Source: CAZSLC01 sp964607675 (lineage in GTDB: Bacteria > Bacteroidota > Bacteroidia > Bacteroidales > UBA932). From it: 64,000 bases of DNA. The stretch's first letter is position 1, and each line of letters begins with the position of its first letter. The notes below the pieces were generated by a model. That model saw nothing but the letters and a program-made list of their open reading frames with translations. It made no database searches and was not told the origin of the DNA. Position numbers and translations under genes: made by a program. This document shows, one piece after another, positions 18,182-27,015 of the stretch. Where the stretch lies: positions 1-64,000 of the forward strand of contig CAZSLC010000007.1 in assembly GCA_964607675.1 (NCBI GenBank). The letters run 5' to 3'.

Positions 18182-19214
18182 TACCACGTAACTTTTTTTC
18201 CCAATTCCAAGCAGAACAAAGGACCTCTTCAATAGGGGTTGCGGCCCTCCAATGCAATTGCTGATTTGCTTTTTCAGGATTAGCCCACACTTTAACCACA
18301 TCCCCAACTCTTCGTGGTGCAAACTTGTATTTTAAATTGACTCCTGTAGAGTGAATAAAACATTTCACCAATTGAAGAGTAGAAAGTCCCACGCCAGTAC
18401 CAAGGTTGAACACATCAAAATGATCCTCACCCCCCCTCTTTCTCACCATATCCACTGCAGCCACATGTGCCTTAGCTAGGTCACACACATATATATAGTC
18501 TCTGATACAGGTGCCATCTGGAGTATCATAATCGTCTCCGAAGATAGATAGAGACTCCCTTATACCAGCAGCCGTCTGAGTTATATAGGGGACAAGATTC
18601 TGAGGTACTCCGACAGATAGCTCCCCTATTTTTGCAGAAGGGTGAGCCCCAATAGGGTTAAAATATCTCAATGAAACTACATTTAGTCCTATTTTTGCCT
18701 TCACCGCATCTGTAAGCACCCCTTCGCATATTTGTTTAGTACTTCCATAAGGAGAGGTTGCTGGTTGCATAGGGGCATCCTCTGAGACAGGAAGATCCTT
18801 ATCTTCTGGATCTCCATACACCGTACAAGAGGAAGAAAACACAATAGAAGAACCTCGCTTAGCAGAGAGAAGTTCAACAAGATTAAGGAGCGACAATAAG
18901 TTATTTTTATAATACTTCAAAGGGTTGGCCACACTCTCACCCACAGCCTTATATGCAGCAAAATGTATGGCATACATAATATCAGGGTATTTCTCAAAAA
19001 CTCTTTTAAAAGCTCCCAGATCACAACAATCAACTTCAACAAAAGGGATATCTTCTCCTAAAATATCTTTAATTCCTAAGAGTACATCTCTTGTTGAATT
19101 TGAAAAATTGTCAACCCCCACCACATCATATCCCGCCTCAACCAACTCAACAATAGTGTGTGAACCAATAAAACCAGTAGCACCAGTAACGAGAACCCTT
19201 CCTTTTTTATTCAT
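18174..19214 (-). CDS. galE: UDP-glucose 4-epimerase
   Basis: Extended short-chain dehydrogenase/reductase that interconverts UDP-glucose and UDP-galactose using bound NAD. The NAD loop TGATGFIGSH is at the N-terminus, with the catalytic Ser in SSSCTVYG and the Tyr/Lys pair in SPYGSTK. Length 346 aa matches GalE. It is a monocistronic unit facing gltX tail to tail and divergent from rpiB. It can supply sugar nucleotides to surface-glycan genes elsewhere in the window, though that link is inferred. Confidence 0.93.
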   Translation of the reverse strand: MNKKGRVLVTGATGFIGSHTIVELVEAGYDVVGVDNFSNSTRDVLLGIKDILGEDIPFVEVDCCDLGAFKRVFEKYPDIMYAIHFAAYKAVGESVANPLKYYKNNLLSLLNLVELLSAKRGSSIVFSSSCTVYGDPEDKDLPVSEDAPMQPATSPYGSTKQICEGVLTDAVKAKIGLNVVSLRYFNPIGAHPSAKIGELSVGVPQNLVPYITQTAAGIRESLSIFGDDYDTPDGTCIRDYIYVCDLAKAHVAAVDMVRKRGGEDHFDVFNLGTGVGLSTLQLVKCFIHSTGVNLKYKFAPRRVGDVVKVWANPEKANQQLHWRAATPIEEVLCSAWNWEKKLRGIK

Positions 19215-19237
19215 TGCTTATAATCATTTAATAACTA

Positions 19238-19245
19238 CAAATATA
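19238..19245 (-). promoter_or_regulatory. -7 promoter box of galE
   Basis: The minus strand reads TATATTTG, an exact TAnnTTTG match, about 23 bases before the galE ATG at 19214. Together with the rpiB box it forms a divergent promoter pair in a 92-base intergenic region. Confidence 0.55.
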
Positions 19246-19276
19246 AATAGAATTTATGTTTACCCCATTTATTTTG

Positions 19277-19284
19277 TACTTTTG
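19277..19284 (+). promoter_or_regulatory. -7 promoter box of rpiB-truB
   Basis: TACTTTTG is an exact match to the Bacteroidota -7 consensus and is identical to the box in front of mraZ. It lies 22 bases before the rpiB ATG at 19307. Confidence 0.6.
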
Positions 19285-19306
19285 CCAAACACAAAAAGAT
19301 AACATA

Positions 19307-19735
19307 ATGATAGGAATAGCATCAGATCACGCAGGATATGAGTTAAAAGAGGCACTCATACCTTTTCTTAAAGAGAAAGGATTTCAAGTAAAAGACTTTG
19401 GGACACATTCATCAGAGAGTATGGATTATCCCGATGTAGCCCACCCACTTGCTTTAAGTGTTGAAAAAGGAGAAGTTGAAAAAGGGATAGCTATCTGTGG
19501 TTCAGGCAATGGTATAAGTATGACGGTAAACAAACATCAAGGGGTGAGGTGCGCATTATGCTGGACTCCAGAGCTCGCCTCCCTCGCCAGAGAACACAAC
19601 AATGCCAATATACTATCACTACCTGCAAGGTTTATCTCTTTGGAGATGGCAAAAAAAATAGTAGATGCCTTCTTCGCTGCTCAATTTGAAGGGGGACGTC
19701 ATCAAAGAAGGGTAGAAAAAATAGCCATCCAATGA
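19307..19735 (+). CDS. rpiB: Ribose-5-phosphate isomerase B (RpiB/LacB family)
   Basis: Sugar-phosphate isomerase converting ribose 5-phosphate and ribulose 5-phosphate. The start is the ATG at 19307 giving MIGIASDHAG, the conserved N-terminus; an upstream in-frame extension would run through the promoter. The active-site Cys lies in AICGSGNG (about residue 65), and the SDHAG and RHQRR segments bind substrate phosphate. Length 142 aa is normal. It overlaps truB by four bases. Confidence 0.94.
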   Translation: MIGIASDHAGYELKEALIPFLKEKGFQVKDFGTHSSESMDYPDVAHPLALSVEKGEVEKGIAICGSGNGISMTVNKHQGVRCALCWTPELASLAREHNNANILSLPARFISLEMAKKIVDAFFAAQFEGGRHQRRVEKIAIQ

Positions 19736-20457
19736 TAATAGACAAAGAGAACGCCGCCCCACTCTCAGATACTTTTGAAGAGTATGAGGATGGGTTCAAC
19801 ATTCTAATCAACAAACCCTACAGATGGACATCTGCTGATGTTGTAAGAAAAATCAAATTTAAGCTCCAACACCATTTTAAGAAGAAAAATATCAAAGTAG
19901 GACATGCTGGTACGTTAGATCCGCTTGCAACAGGGGTACTTATATTAAGTGTCGGCAAAGCCACTAAACGATCTGAAGAGTTGCAGGCTCAAGTCAAAGA
20001 GTATATTGCAGAGATTACATTTGGAGCCACTACTCCAAGTTTCGATTTGGAAAAAGAGATAGATGCCACATACCCTTACGAACATATCACACTACCCCTT
20101 ATAGAGAAAGCTCTCATTGATTTTATTGGAGAGCAGGAGCAACTTCCACCGATATACTCCGCTAAATTGATAAACGGTATGCGAGCATACCAAAAAGCGA
20201 GGTTAGGTGAAGAAGTTGAACTTAAACACTCAATAATAAACATTTATTCGATTGATATTATCGATTATGTATGCCCCACGCTAACCATACGCATAAAATG
20301 CAGCAAAGGCACCTACATAAGGGCTTTGGCAAGGGATATTGGGATAGCACTTGAGAGTGGAGCACATTTAACAGCACTCACCCGTACTGCCTCTGGCCAA
20401 TTCTGCATTGAAAGATCAATTACAGTAGATGAATGTGAAATATTATTTAAAAATTAG
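19732..20457 (+). CDS. truB: tRNA pseudouridine-55 synthase
   Basis: Makes pseudouridine 55 in the T loop of tRNA. The catalytic Asp is in the GHAGTLDPLATG motif (Asp at about residue 63), and NKPYRWTS and KGTYIRALARD are typical TruB segments. Length 241 aa suggests the short form without a large C-terminal PUA domain. Start overlaps the rpiB stop (ATGATAA). It is followed 45 bases later by queA. Confidence 0.95.
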   Translation: MIIDKENAAPLSDTFEEYEDGFNILINKPYRWTSADVVRKIKFKLQHHFKKKNIKVGHAGTLDPLATGVLILSVGKATKRSEELQAQVKEYIAEITFGATTPSFDLEKEIDATYPYEHITLPLIEKALIDFIGEQEQLPPIYSAKLINGMRAYQKARLGEEVELKHSIINIYSIDIIDYVCPTLTIRIKCSKGTYIRALARDIGIALESGAHLTALTRTASGQFCIERSITVDECEILFKN

Positions 20458-20502
20458 ACACAAAGTGAAACTTTTTTAAATAACAATCGTATAATAAACT
20501 AT

Positions 20503-21552
20503 ATGAAACTATCACAATTTAATTTCAATCTGGCACACGACCAGATAGCTAAATACCCTGCTAATTATAGGGATGAATCTCGATTAATGGTTGTTCATAA
20601 GGACACTGGTGAAATCGAACATAAAATTTTTAAAGATATCATTGACTACTGTGATGAGGGGGATGTTTTTGTATTCAATGATACAAAAGTTTTTCCTGCA
20701 CGACTAAAAGGCAACAAAGAGAAAACAGGTGCAGAAATAGAAGTTTTTCTCCTTAGAGAATTAAACAAAGAACAACGTTTGTGGGATGTACTTGTAGATC
20801 CTGCCCGAAAAATAAGGATTGGTAACAAACTATACTTCGGTGAAGATGACTCATTAGTAGCAGAGGTGATAGACAACACTACCTCAAGAGGTAGGACCCT
20901 TAGATTCTTATTTGATGGATCATACGAAGAGTTTAAAAAGAATCTCTATGAAATGGGTCAAATACCAGTTCCCACATGGATAAGACCCAATGCTGAAGAG
21001 ATTGATATAGAGAGATTCCAAACTATCTTTGCTCAAAACGAAGGGGCAGTTGCATCTCCTGCAGCAGGGCTTCACTTCAGCAGAGAGCTATTTAAAAGGA
21101 TGGAGATCAAAGGGGTGGAAAGATCATTTGTCACACTCCATATGGGATTGGGCCATTTCAGAAAAGTTGACGTTGAAGATTTGTCCAAACACAAGATGGA
21201 CTCAGAGAGGGTCATAATCTCTGAAGATTGCGCCAACACCATAAATCACGCAAAAACAAATAATAAAAGGGTCTTTGCCGTAGGGGTAACGGTTGTTAGA
21301 GCTTTGGAAACCCCTGTGACCACTGAAAACGAGATAAAGCCATACGCGGGATGGACCAATAAATTTATATTTCCCCCATACGATTTTTCAATTCCTACAG
21401 CAATGATAACAAACTTCCATCTCCCCTACTCTACAATGCTAATGTCAGTAGCGGCATTTGGTGGTTACAACAATATTATGAAAGCCTACAAAGAGGCTAT
21501 TAAAGAGGGATACAAATTCGGCACTTACGGAGACGCAATGCTTGTTATATAA
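20503..21552 (+). CDS. queA: S-adenosylmethionine:tRNA ribosyltransferase-isomerase
   Basis: Second-last enzyme of queuosine synthesis: it transfers and rearranges the ribosyl part of SAM onto preQ1-modified tRNA. Recognised by VFNDTKVFPARL, ASPAAGLHFS, LHMGLGHF and the C-terminal NFHLPYSTMLMSV motif. Length 349 aa is normal. It follows another tRNA-modifying gene, truB, an arrangement common in Bacteroidota. The 45-base gap shows no clear promoter or preQ1 riboswitch. Confidence 0.96.
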   Translation: MKLSQFNFNLAHDQIAKYPANYRDESRLMVVHKDTGEIEHKIFKDIIDYCDEGDVFVFNDTKVFPARLKGNKEKTGAEIEVFLLRELNKEQRLWDVLVDPARKIRIGNKLYFGEDDSLVAEVIDNTTSRGRTLRFLFDGSYEEFKKNLYEMGQIPVPTWIRPNAEEIDIERFQTIFAQNEGAVASPAAGLHFSRELFKRMEIKGVERSFVTLHMGLGHFRKVDVEDLSKHKMDSERVIISEDCANTINHAKTNNKRVFAVGVTVVRALETPVTTENEIKPYAGWTNKFIFPPYDFSIPTAMITNFHLPYSTMLMSVAAFGGYNNIMKAYKEAIKEGYKFGTYGDAMLVI

Positions 21553-21572
21553 CATTTTAAAATATCGTGGAG

Positions 21573-22679
21573 ATGGAATGTGGGGAGTTAGTTTACGCTT
21601 ATGTATTAAGCGAGATATTTAAAAACAATTGTAAAGTAGCAAAAGCTCTTATTGAGTGCTATGTCTATCCTTCAGAGATATTCAAAGCATCAAGAAGAGA
21701 ACTCTCGGATATAGGGTTGAGCAATTCTCAAATAGACGAAATATCTGATAAAAAGAATATCATTAATGGCGAAAAAGAGCTCTCATGGCTGCAAAACAAC
21801 GGCGTTAGGCTCCTTTTCTTTAACGATATCTGCTATCCAAAAAGATTAAAAGAGTGCCCAGACGCACCAATATTATTATTTTACATAGGCACAAGTGATC
21901 TCAACTCACAAAGGGTCATTTCAATAGTTGGAACTCGCAGGTGCACTCAATATGGAGAGCTATGCTGCAGAGAGATCGTTGAAGAGTTATCTACCCTCAA
22001 ACCACCTCCAATAATAGTCAGCGGCCTTGCCTATGGAATAGACATTTGTACCCATAATGAGGCACTTGAACACAACCTCGAAACAGTTGGAGTCATGGCT
22101 ACAGGGATAGATAAAATATACCCACCGCATCATCGAGGCACTGCTGCTGCAATGATTAAACAAGGGGGACTCATCACCGATTTTCCAAGGAAAACCACCC
22201 CTTTCCCATCCAATTTTGTAAGGAGAAACAGAATTATTGCCGCCCTCAGCGATGCTACCATCATCATCGAATCAGCACAGAGAGGTGGTGGAGTGATAAC
22301 TGCAAAATTGGCAGCATCCTACTCCAGGGAGGTATTTGCTGTTCCAGGTAGAATAGACGATCCATTTTCTGAGGGTTGCAACATTCTCATAAAGGAAAAT
22401 ATTGCCTCTGCCGTCACATCCCCTAATTCAATAACGGATGCCCTCGGATGGGGAAAGGATGGAAATAAGAAGAATGGCAGGGAAGCTACATTTTTCGAAG
22501 AAGATTGTGAAGAAAAACACAAAATATTAGTAGCTTTATCCTCAAATAGGATACAAGACATAGATTCCCTCGTTCAAAGCACAGGGATAGAGATGGGTGA
22601 GCTTTCTCTTCATCTCACCGAATTAGAAATGGAAGGGAGAATTATTTCAAACATTAACAGACAATATACATTATACTGA
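21573..22679 (+). CDS. dprA: DNA-processing protein DprA
   Basis: Single-strand DNA-binding protein that loads RecA on incoming DNA in transformation. It has the Rossmann-like DprA core with the SIVGTRRCTQYG motif, SGLAYGIDI, and the PRKTTPFPSNFVRRNRIIAALS segment, then a C-terminal winged-helix-like domain. I prefer the ATG at 21573; the GTG at 21567 lies in GTGGAG, which looks more like a ribosome-binding site. Length 368 aa is normal. It does not by itself prove competence; DprA is widespread in non-competent species. Confidence 0.93.
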   Translation: MECGELVYAYVLSEIFKNNCKVAKALIECYVYPSEIFKASRRELSDIGLSNSQIDEISDKKNIINGEKELSWLQNNGVRLLFFNDICYPKRLKECPDAPILLFYIGTSDLNSQRVISIVGTRRCTQYGELCCREIVEELSTLKPPPIIVSGLAYGIDICTHNEALEHNLETVGVMATGIDKIYPPHHRGTAAAMIKQGGLITDFPRKTTPFPSNFVRRNRIIAALSDATIIIESAQRGGGVITAKLAASYSREVFAVPGRIDDPFSEGCNILIKENIASAVTSPNSITDALGWGKDGNKKNGREATFFEEDCEEKHKILVALSSNRIQDIDSLVQSTGIEMGELSLHLTELEMEGRIISNINRQYTLY

Positions 22680-22683
22680 CAGA

Positions 22684-23466
22684 ATGATAATTGACACCCA
22701 TGTTCATATATATGACGAAGCATTCGATTCCGATCTCGAAGAGGTAGTAGAAAGAGCACAAAGAAATGGAATTGTAAAGATGATTATGCCTGGCATTGAC
22801 TCCTCCTACCACAGCAGGATGATGGAGTGCACAAAACGGCTAAAGGGCTATGCCATCCCCACAATTGGGCTCCATCCAACCTCTGTAAATGACAAATGGG
22901 AAGATGAACTCCATTTTGTAGAGGAGCACATTGGTGATTACCCTTTTTGCGCCATTGGGGAGATAGGGATAGATGGCTATTGGTCAAAGGAGTTCCTTGC
23001 AGAGCAAAAAGAGGTATTTTTTAGACAAATTATTATAGCTCAAAAACACAACCTTCCCATCATAATTCACTGCAGAGAGGGTATTCAAGAGGTATTTGAT
23101 GTACTCGAAAGGGTAAATAAAATGGGTCAAAAAAAGGTAAAAGGGACATTCCACGCCTACTCTGGAAGCTATGAGAGTTACTCTCAAATATCTAAATTCG
23201 GCGACTTTAAAATTGGCATAGGGGGGGTAGTTACATACAAAAATGCAGGAATAGCCAAAGTGTTAGAGAAAATCCCACTGGAAGAGATAATCCTCGAAAC
23301 AGATTCCCCTTGGCTAACACCAGTTCCGTATAGAGGAAAAAGAAATGAATCTTCTTATCTTTGTGAAATAGTTGAAAAAATAAGTACAATAACTGGTAGA
23401 TCTAAAGAAGAAATAGAAGAAATCACGACAAAAAACGCAACAATTCTTTTCAATATTACATTATGA
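22684..23466 (+). CDS. tatD: TatD-family metal-dependent DNase/hydrolase
   Basis: TIM-barrel metallohydrolase of the TatD group, implicated in 3'-5' exonuclease activity on DNA or D-aminoacyl-tRNA hydrolysis in different members. Metal ligands are visible in DTHVHIYD at the N-terminus, GEIGID, IIHCRE, FHAYSGS and ETDSPWLTP. Some positions differ from the common family spelling (VHI for CHL, FHAYSG for FHCFSG) but the ligands remain. Length 260 aa is normal. It overlaps ansA by four bases. Confidence 0.9.
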   Translation: MIIDTHVHIYDEAFDSDLEEVVERAQRNGIVKMIMPGIDSSYHSRMMECTKRLKGYAIPTIGLHPTSVNDKWEDELHFVEEHIGDYPFCAIGEIGIDGYWSKEFLAEQKEVFFRQIIIAQKHNLPIIIHCREGIQEVFDVLERVNKMGQKKVKGTFHAYSGSYESYSQISKFGDFKIGIGGVVTYKNAGIAKVLEKIPLEEIILETDSPWLTPVPYRGKRNESSYLCEIVEKISTITGRSKEEIEEITTKNATILFNITL

Positions 23467-24500
23467 AAACAAGCAACATTTTACTGATTTATACTGGTGG
23501 AACAATCGGGATGAAACAAGATCCCGCAACTGGAGCACTTACCCCCTTCGATTTCAGTCACATCATTGAGGAGATGCCTGAACTTCAGAAATTTGGTTAT
23601 GTACTCGACTCATACTCTTTTGAGCCAGTCATTGACTCCTCCGACGTCAGTATTGAATTTTGGCAAACCCTTGCCCATATCATTGAGAACAATTATCTGA
23701 GTTACGATGGGTTTGTTGTATTACACGGTACTGATACAATGTCATATTCCGCCTCTGCTCTCAGTTTCATGCTTGAAGATCTTGAAAAACCAGTTATATT
23801 CACAGGGAGTCAACTCCCGATCGGCATGTTGCGAACTGATGGTAAAGAGAACCTCATTTCATCAATTGAAATAGCTGCCGCAAAAAGAGCAGATGGAAAA
23901 CCAATGGTTCCTGAAGTGTGCATATATTTTGAGAGTCAACTTTATAGAGGCAATCGCACCACTAAGTACAGTGCTGAAAATTTCAGAGCATTCAAATCTG
24001 CCAATTACCCAGTGTTAGCAGATGTTGGCATTCACATTAAATACAATGTAGGCAACATAAAATATCCAGAAAAGTGGGGAAAAAGGCTCAAGGCCCGTTA
24101 TAATCTATCAACAGATGTAGCCATCATCAGGATTGTCCCTGGATTAACTACTAAACAAATAGATACAATTGCAAACATTGATGGACTTAGAGCCATCATT
24201 CTAGAAACTTTCGGCTCTGGCAATGCCCCAACAAATAAGCAATTTTTAGATTCAATTGAAAAAATCACAAAAAAAGGGATCCTTGTTTTAAATATAACAC
24301 AATGTCACGCAGGTAAAGTAGATATGGATGCATATTTTACAGGGAGGGAACTCAAAAGGGTTGGTGTAATAGGTGGATATGACTCAACAACAGAAAGTAT
24401 GCTCACAAAATTATATTATTTATTAGGTCAATACACTAACATTGAAGATATTAAGGTAAATATTGAAAAAAATTTAAGGGGAGAAATCACAAAAGAATAG
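23463..24500 (+). CDS. ansA: Type I L-asparaginase
   Basis: Hydrolyses L-asparagine to aspartate and ammonia. Both catalytic threonine motifs are present: IYTGGTIGM near the N-terminus and LHGTDTMSYSA in the middle. There is no signal peptide, which points to the cytoplasmic type I enzyme. Length 345 aa is normal. The start overlaps the tatD stop; the two are probably co-transcribed. The 92 bases that follow hold the ExbB promoter but no strong terminator. Confidence 0.93.
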   Translation: MKTSNILLIYTGGTIGMKQDPATGALTPFDFSHIIEEMPELQKFGYVLDSYSFEPVIDSSDVSIEFWQTLAHIIENNYLSYDGFVVLHGTDTMSYSASALSFMLEDLEKPVIFTGSQLPIGMLRTDGKENLISSIEIAAAKRADGKPMVPEVCIYFESQLYRGNRTTKYSAENFRAFKSANYPVLADVGIHIKYNVGNIKYPEKWGKRLKARYNLSTDVAIIRIVPGLTTKQIDTIANIDGLRAIILETFGSGNAPTNKQFLDSIEKITKKGILVLNITQCHAGKVDMDAYFTGRELKRVGVIGGYDSTTESMLTKLYYLLGQYTNIEDIKVNIEKNLRGEITKE

Positions 24501-24521
24501 TATAAATCAAAAAATAATTCC

Positions 24522-24529
24522 TATTTTTG
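24522..24529 (+). promoter_or_regulatory. -7 promoter box of the ExbB/ExbD operon
   Basis: TATTTTTG matches TAnnTTTG exactly, 64 bases ahead of the exbB ATG at 24593, which leaves a leader of about 55 bases. No good -33 TTG is visible. Confidence 0.5.
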
Positions 24530-24592
24530 GCGTTATTATAGTGGAATAACTAACTATTTAAAATAACTTGTTTAATTAATCACAAAAAATTT

Positions 24593-25372
24593 ATGAAAAA
24601 ATTTTTCATGTTTTTGGCAGTTGTTGGTCTAATGACTTTCACTGCTCAATATGCATCAGCTCAAACAGATGAGGTAGCAAATCAAGAGACTACCCAAGTA
24701 GCAGCTCAAAAAGCAGCCCCTGCTGAAGAAGCAGCGGAAGTTCCAATTCACCAAGCTATTAAGACAAAATTCATCGAAGGTGGTGCTGGTTTCATGGCCA
24801 CAGTATTAATCTGTCTTATTTTAGGTTTGGCAATTGCTATTGAAAGAATTATTTACTTAAATTTAGCAACTACCAACACTGATAAACTTTTGAATAAAAT
24901 TCAAGAAGCTCTTGACAATGGTGGAGTTGAAGCTGCAAAAGATGTATGCCGCAATACAAGAGGTCCTGTTGCCTCTATTTTCTACCAAGGTCTTCTTCGT
25001 ATGGATCAAGGAGTTGAAGCTGTTGAAAAAACAATCGTTTCATATGGTTCAGTTCAAATGGGTCAATTAGAAGGTGGTCTTTCATGGATTACACTTTTCA
25101 TCGCTGTAGCACCTATGTTGGGGTTCATGGGAACAGTTATTGGTATGATTCAAGCATTTGACAACATCCAAGCTGCTGGTGATATTTCTCCAAACCTTGT
25201 AGCAGGTGGTATGAAAGTAGCTTTGATTACAACTGTAGGTGGTCTTATCGTTGCTATTATTCTTCAAATTTTCTACAACTATCTTGTATCTAAAGTTGAC
25301 TCTATCGTTGTATCGATGGAAGACGCATCTATCTCTTTAGTTGACATGGTTGTTAAATTTCAAAATAAGTAA
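24593..25372 (+). CDS. exbB: MotA/TolQ/ExbB-family proton channel protein
   Basis: Inner-membrane proton-channel subunit that powers TonB-dependent outer-membrane transport. A cleavable-looking signal peptide (ending ASAQ, about residue 23) and an Ala/Glu-rich stretch come before three membrane segments (about residues 64-86, 155-180 and 200-225). The TolQ/ExbB pattern LSWITLFIAVAPMLGFMGTVIGM is clear. Length 259 aa is typical for the Bacteroidota form. It heads a four-gene block with a small membrane protein and two ExbD proteins. TolQ cannot be excluded by sequence alone. Confidence 0.9.
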   Translation: MKKFFMFLAVVGLMTFTAQYASAQTDEVANQETTQVAAQKAAPAEEAAEVPIHQAIKTKFIEGGAGFMATVLICLILGLAIAIERIIYLNLATTNTDKLLNKIQEALDNGGVEAAKDVCRNTRGPVASIFYQGLLRMDQGVEAVEKTIVSYGSVQMGQLEGGLSWITLFIAVAPMLGFMGTVIGMIQAFDNIQAAGDISPNLVAGGMKVALITTVGGLIVAIILQIFYNYLVSKVDSIVVSMEDASISLVDMVVKFQNK

Positions 25373-25380
25373 TATAGAAT

Positions 25381-25839
25381 ATGTCTAAATTCTTAAAATA
25401 TTTTTTATACGCACTATTAGCAATCTCAACCATAGTCATCGTACTTTTTTATGTACAAAGTTCGACTGGAGATTTTGCTTTGAGCAATCTCGCTGAACAG
25501 CTTAAGACAACTTCAATGGTTGATGGCGTGATGTATTGGGCGTATATATTGGTAGGATTATCAATCCTATCACTGATAGCTCTTTCAATCATGGGTATGA
25601 TTGAAAACCCTAAAACTCTTAAGAGAACTGGTATTACTTTGCTTCTTGCTGTTGTCCTTTGCGTAATATCTTATTTTCTTGCAAGTGGCGATCCAGTTCA
25701 AGCAAACCTTGAAATAGCTCCAACTGAAACAGCTTTAAAGCTGACAGACACAGGGCTAATTATAACCTACATCCTATTTGCCGCAACTATCCTTACAATA
25801 ATAGGTGGAGGCATTTATAATGCGATTAAGAATCGTTAA
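25381..25839 (+). CDS. Small four-TM membrane protein of the ExbB/ExbD block
   Basis: No named family that I can assign. Four hydrophobic segments are visible (about residues 5-25, 50-72, 78-98 and 123-146), with a short charged C-terminus. It sits 8 bases after exbB and 13 bases before the first exbD. Proteins of this size and topology are commonly found at this place in Bacteroidota ExbBD operons, so an accessory role in the energiser complex is likely but not shown. Confidence 0.8.
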   Translation: MSKFLKYFLYALLAISTIVIVLFYVQSSTGDFALSNLAEQLKTTSMVDGVMYWAYILVGLSILSLIALSIMGMIENPKTLKRTGITLLLAVVLCVISYFLASGDPVQANLEIAPTETALKLTDTGLIITYILFAATILTIIGGGIYNAIKNR

Positions 25840-25852
25840 TTAACATAAAACT

Positions 25853-26437
25853 ATGGCATCAAAAAAGACACCCGAAATTAACGGAGGATCAATGGCAGAT
25901 ATCGCATTCCTTATGTTGATATTCTTCCTGATGGTTACTACAATGGACACTGAACAAGGTCTATCTAGACGTCTTCCCCCTATGCCTGACAAAGATCAGA
26001 AAGTGGAGGACTTAAAAGTCAATCGTAGAAACATACTTCAGGTAAATATCAGTTCAAAAGATATGATTTTTGCCGGCGGACAATATATTTCTGATGCAAG
26101 CCAACTTGACGAAATCGTTATAGAATTCTTTACTAACCCAACTAATAGTGAAACTCTTCCTGAAAAGAAAATGAAAGATATACCTGGATTTGGAGAATAT
26201 CCAGTATCTGAAGGTATTATTTCATTACAAAATGATAGGCAGACCCACTATGATAAATACATTGAAGTACAAAATGCAATAGTAAGGGCCATCAACAAAA
26301 TACGTGATGACTTCTCTAATGCCAATTTTGGCAAACCATACGCACAACTTGAAGACGAAAAACAAGAGATTGTACGTAAGGTGATACCTCAAGGTTTATC
26401 AGAAGCTGAACCTAAAGATGTTAGTAAGAAGAAATAA
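25853..26437 (+). CDS. exbD: ExbD/TolR-family biopolymer transporter, first copy
   Basis: Bitopic proton-channel partner of ExbB. One N-terminal membrane helix (about residues 12-34) carries the essential Asp at D16 within SMADIAFLMLIFF. The periplasmic part is long (194 aa in total) and more hydrophilic than that of E. coli ExbD (about 141 aa), with a Lys-rich C-terminus. It is followed 17 bases later by a second, distinct ExbD. Paired unequal ExbD proteins are usual in Bacteroidota. Confidence 0.9.
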   Translation: MASKKTPEINGGSMADIAFLMLIFFLMVTTMDTEQGLSRRLPPMPDKDQKVEDLKVNRRNILQVNISSKDMIFAGGQYISDASQLDEIVIEFFTNPTNSETLPEKKMKDIPGFGEYPVSEGIISLQNDRQTHYDKYIEVQNAIVRAINKIRDDFSNANFGKPYAQLEDEKQEIVRKVIPQGLSEAEPKDVSKKK

Positions 26438-26454
26438 TAAAGGAGGAATATAGT

Positions 26455-26928
26455 ATGGCAAAATTTATCAGAAAAGGAAAAGGTGGAACACCTGGTATTA
26501 ATACTGCATCCCTACCGGATATTGTATTTATGATTCTTATGTTCTTTATGGTATCGACCAGCATGCGTCAAACCGATAAAGTTGTGCAAGTGACTGTACC
26601 AGAAGCTACTGAAATAGCTAAACTTGAGAGAAAAGACCTTTCTTCATACATATACATTGGAACCCCAATGAAACAGTATCAAGAAGAGTGGGGTACTGAC
26701 TCACGCATCCAACTAAATGATACTTTCAAAGATATTAACTATATCAGAGACTTTGTTGCTGCAGAACGTGATAATTTAAGTGAATCTGACAGAAACCTTA
26801 TGAGTGTGTCGCTCAAAATTGACCAAGAAACTCGTATGGGTATCGTTTCTGACGTAAAACAAGAGTTACGTCGTTGTTCAGCACTCAAAATTATGTATGC
26901 TGCAAGACCACAAGCTAAGAGGTACTAA
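26455..26928 (+). CDS. exbD: ExbD/TolR-family biopolymer transporter, second copy
   Basis: Second ExbD-like subunit. D22 lies at the start of its single membrane helix (SLPDIVFMILMFFMVSTSM). At 157 aa it is shorter than the first copy and differs in the periplasmic domain, so the two may form a mixed pair in the channel. A strong AAAGGAGG (about 26439-26446) precedes the ATG, suggesting high translation. A hairpin terminator follows 17 bases after the stop. Confidence 0.9.
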   Translation: MAKFIRKGKGGTPGINTASLPDIVFMILMFFMVSTSMRQTDKVVQVTVPEATEIAKLERKDLSSYIYIGTPMKQYQEEWGTDSRIQLNDTFKDINYIRDFVAAERDNLSESDRNLMSVSLKIDQETRMGIVSDVKQELRRCSALKIMYAARPQAKRY

Positions 26929-26945
26929 TAATAGTAACATAATTT

Positions 26946-26983
26946 AATAATGGGTGATTACAATAGTGTGTTCACCCATTATT
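26946..26983 (+). terminator. Hairpin terminator after the ExbB/ExbD operon
   Basis: A perfect 12-base stem, AATAATGGGTGA (26946-26957) with TCACCCATTATT (26972-26983), closes a 14-base loop. An AT-rich stretch follows but no long T run, so it may act as a weak intrinsic terminator or 3' stabiliser. Confidence 0.7.
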
Positions 26984-27015
26984 TATTAATAAACAATGTT
27001 AAAAAATAATAAATA

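Noticed and set aside
20458..20502. Possible preQ1 riboswitch before queA
   Set aside because: The gap is only 45 bases and shows no C-rich loop or A-rich tail typical of preQ1 aptamers.
24532..24549. GTTATT/AATAAC inverted repeat after ansA
   Set aside because: Six AT-rich pairs only, no T run, and it lies just downstream of the ExbB promoter box; too weak to call a terminator.
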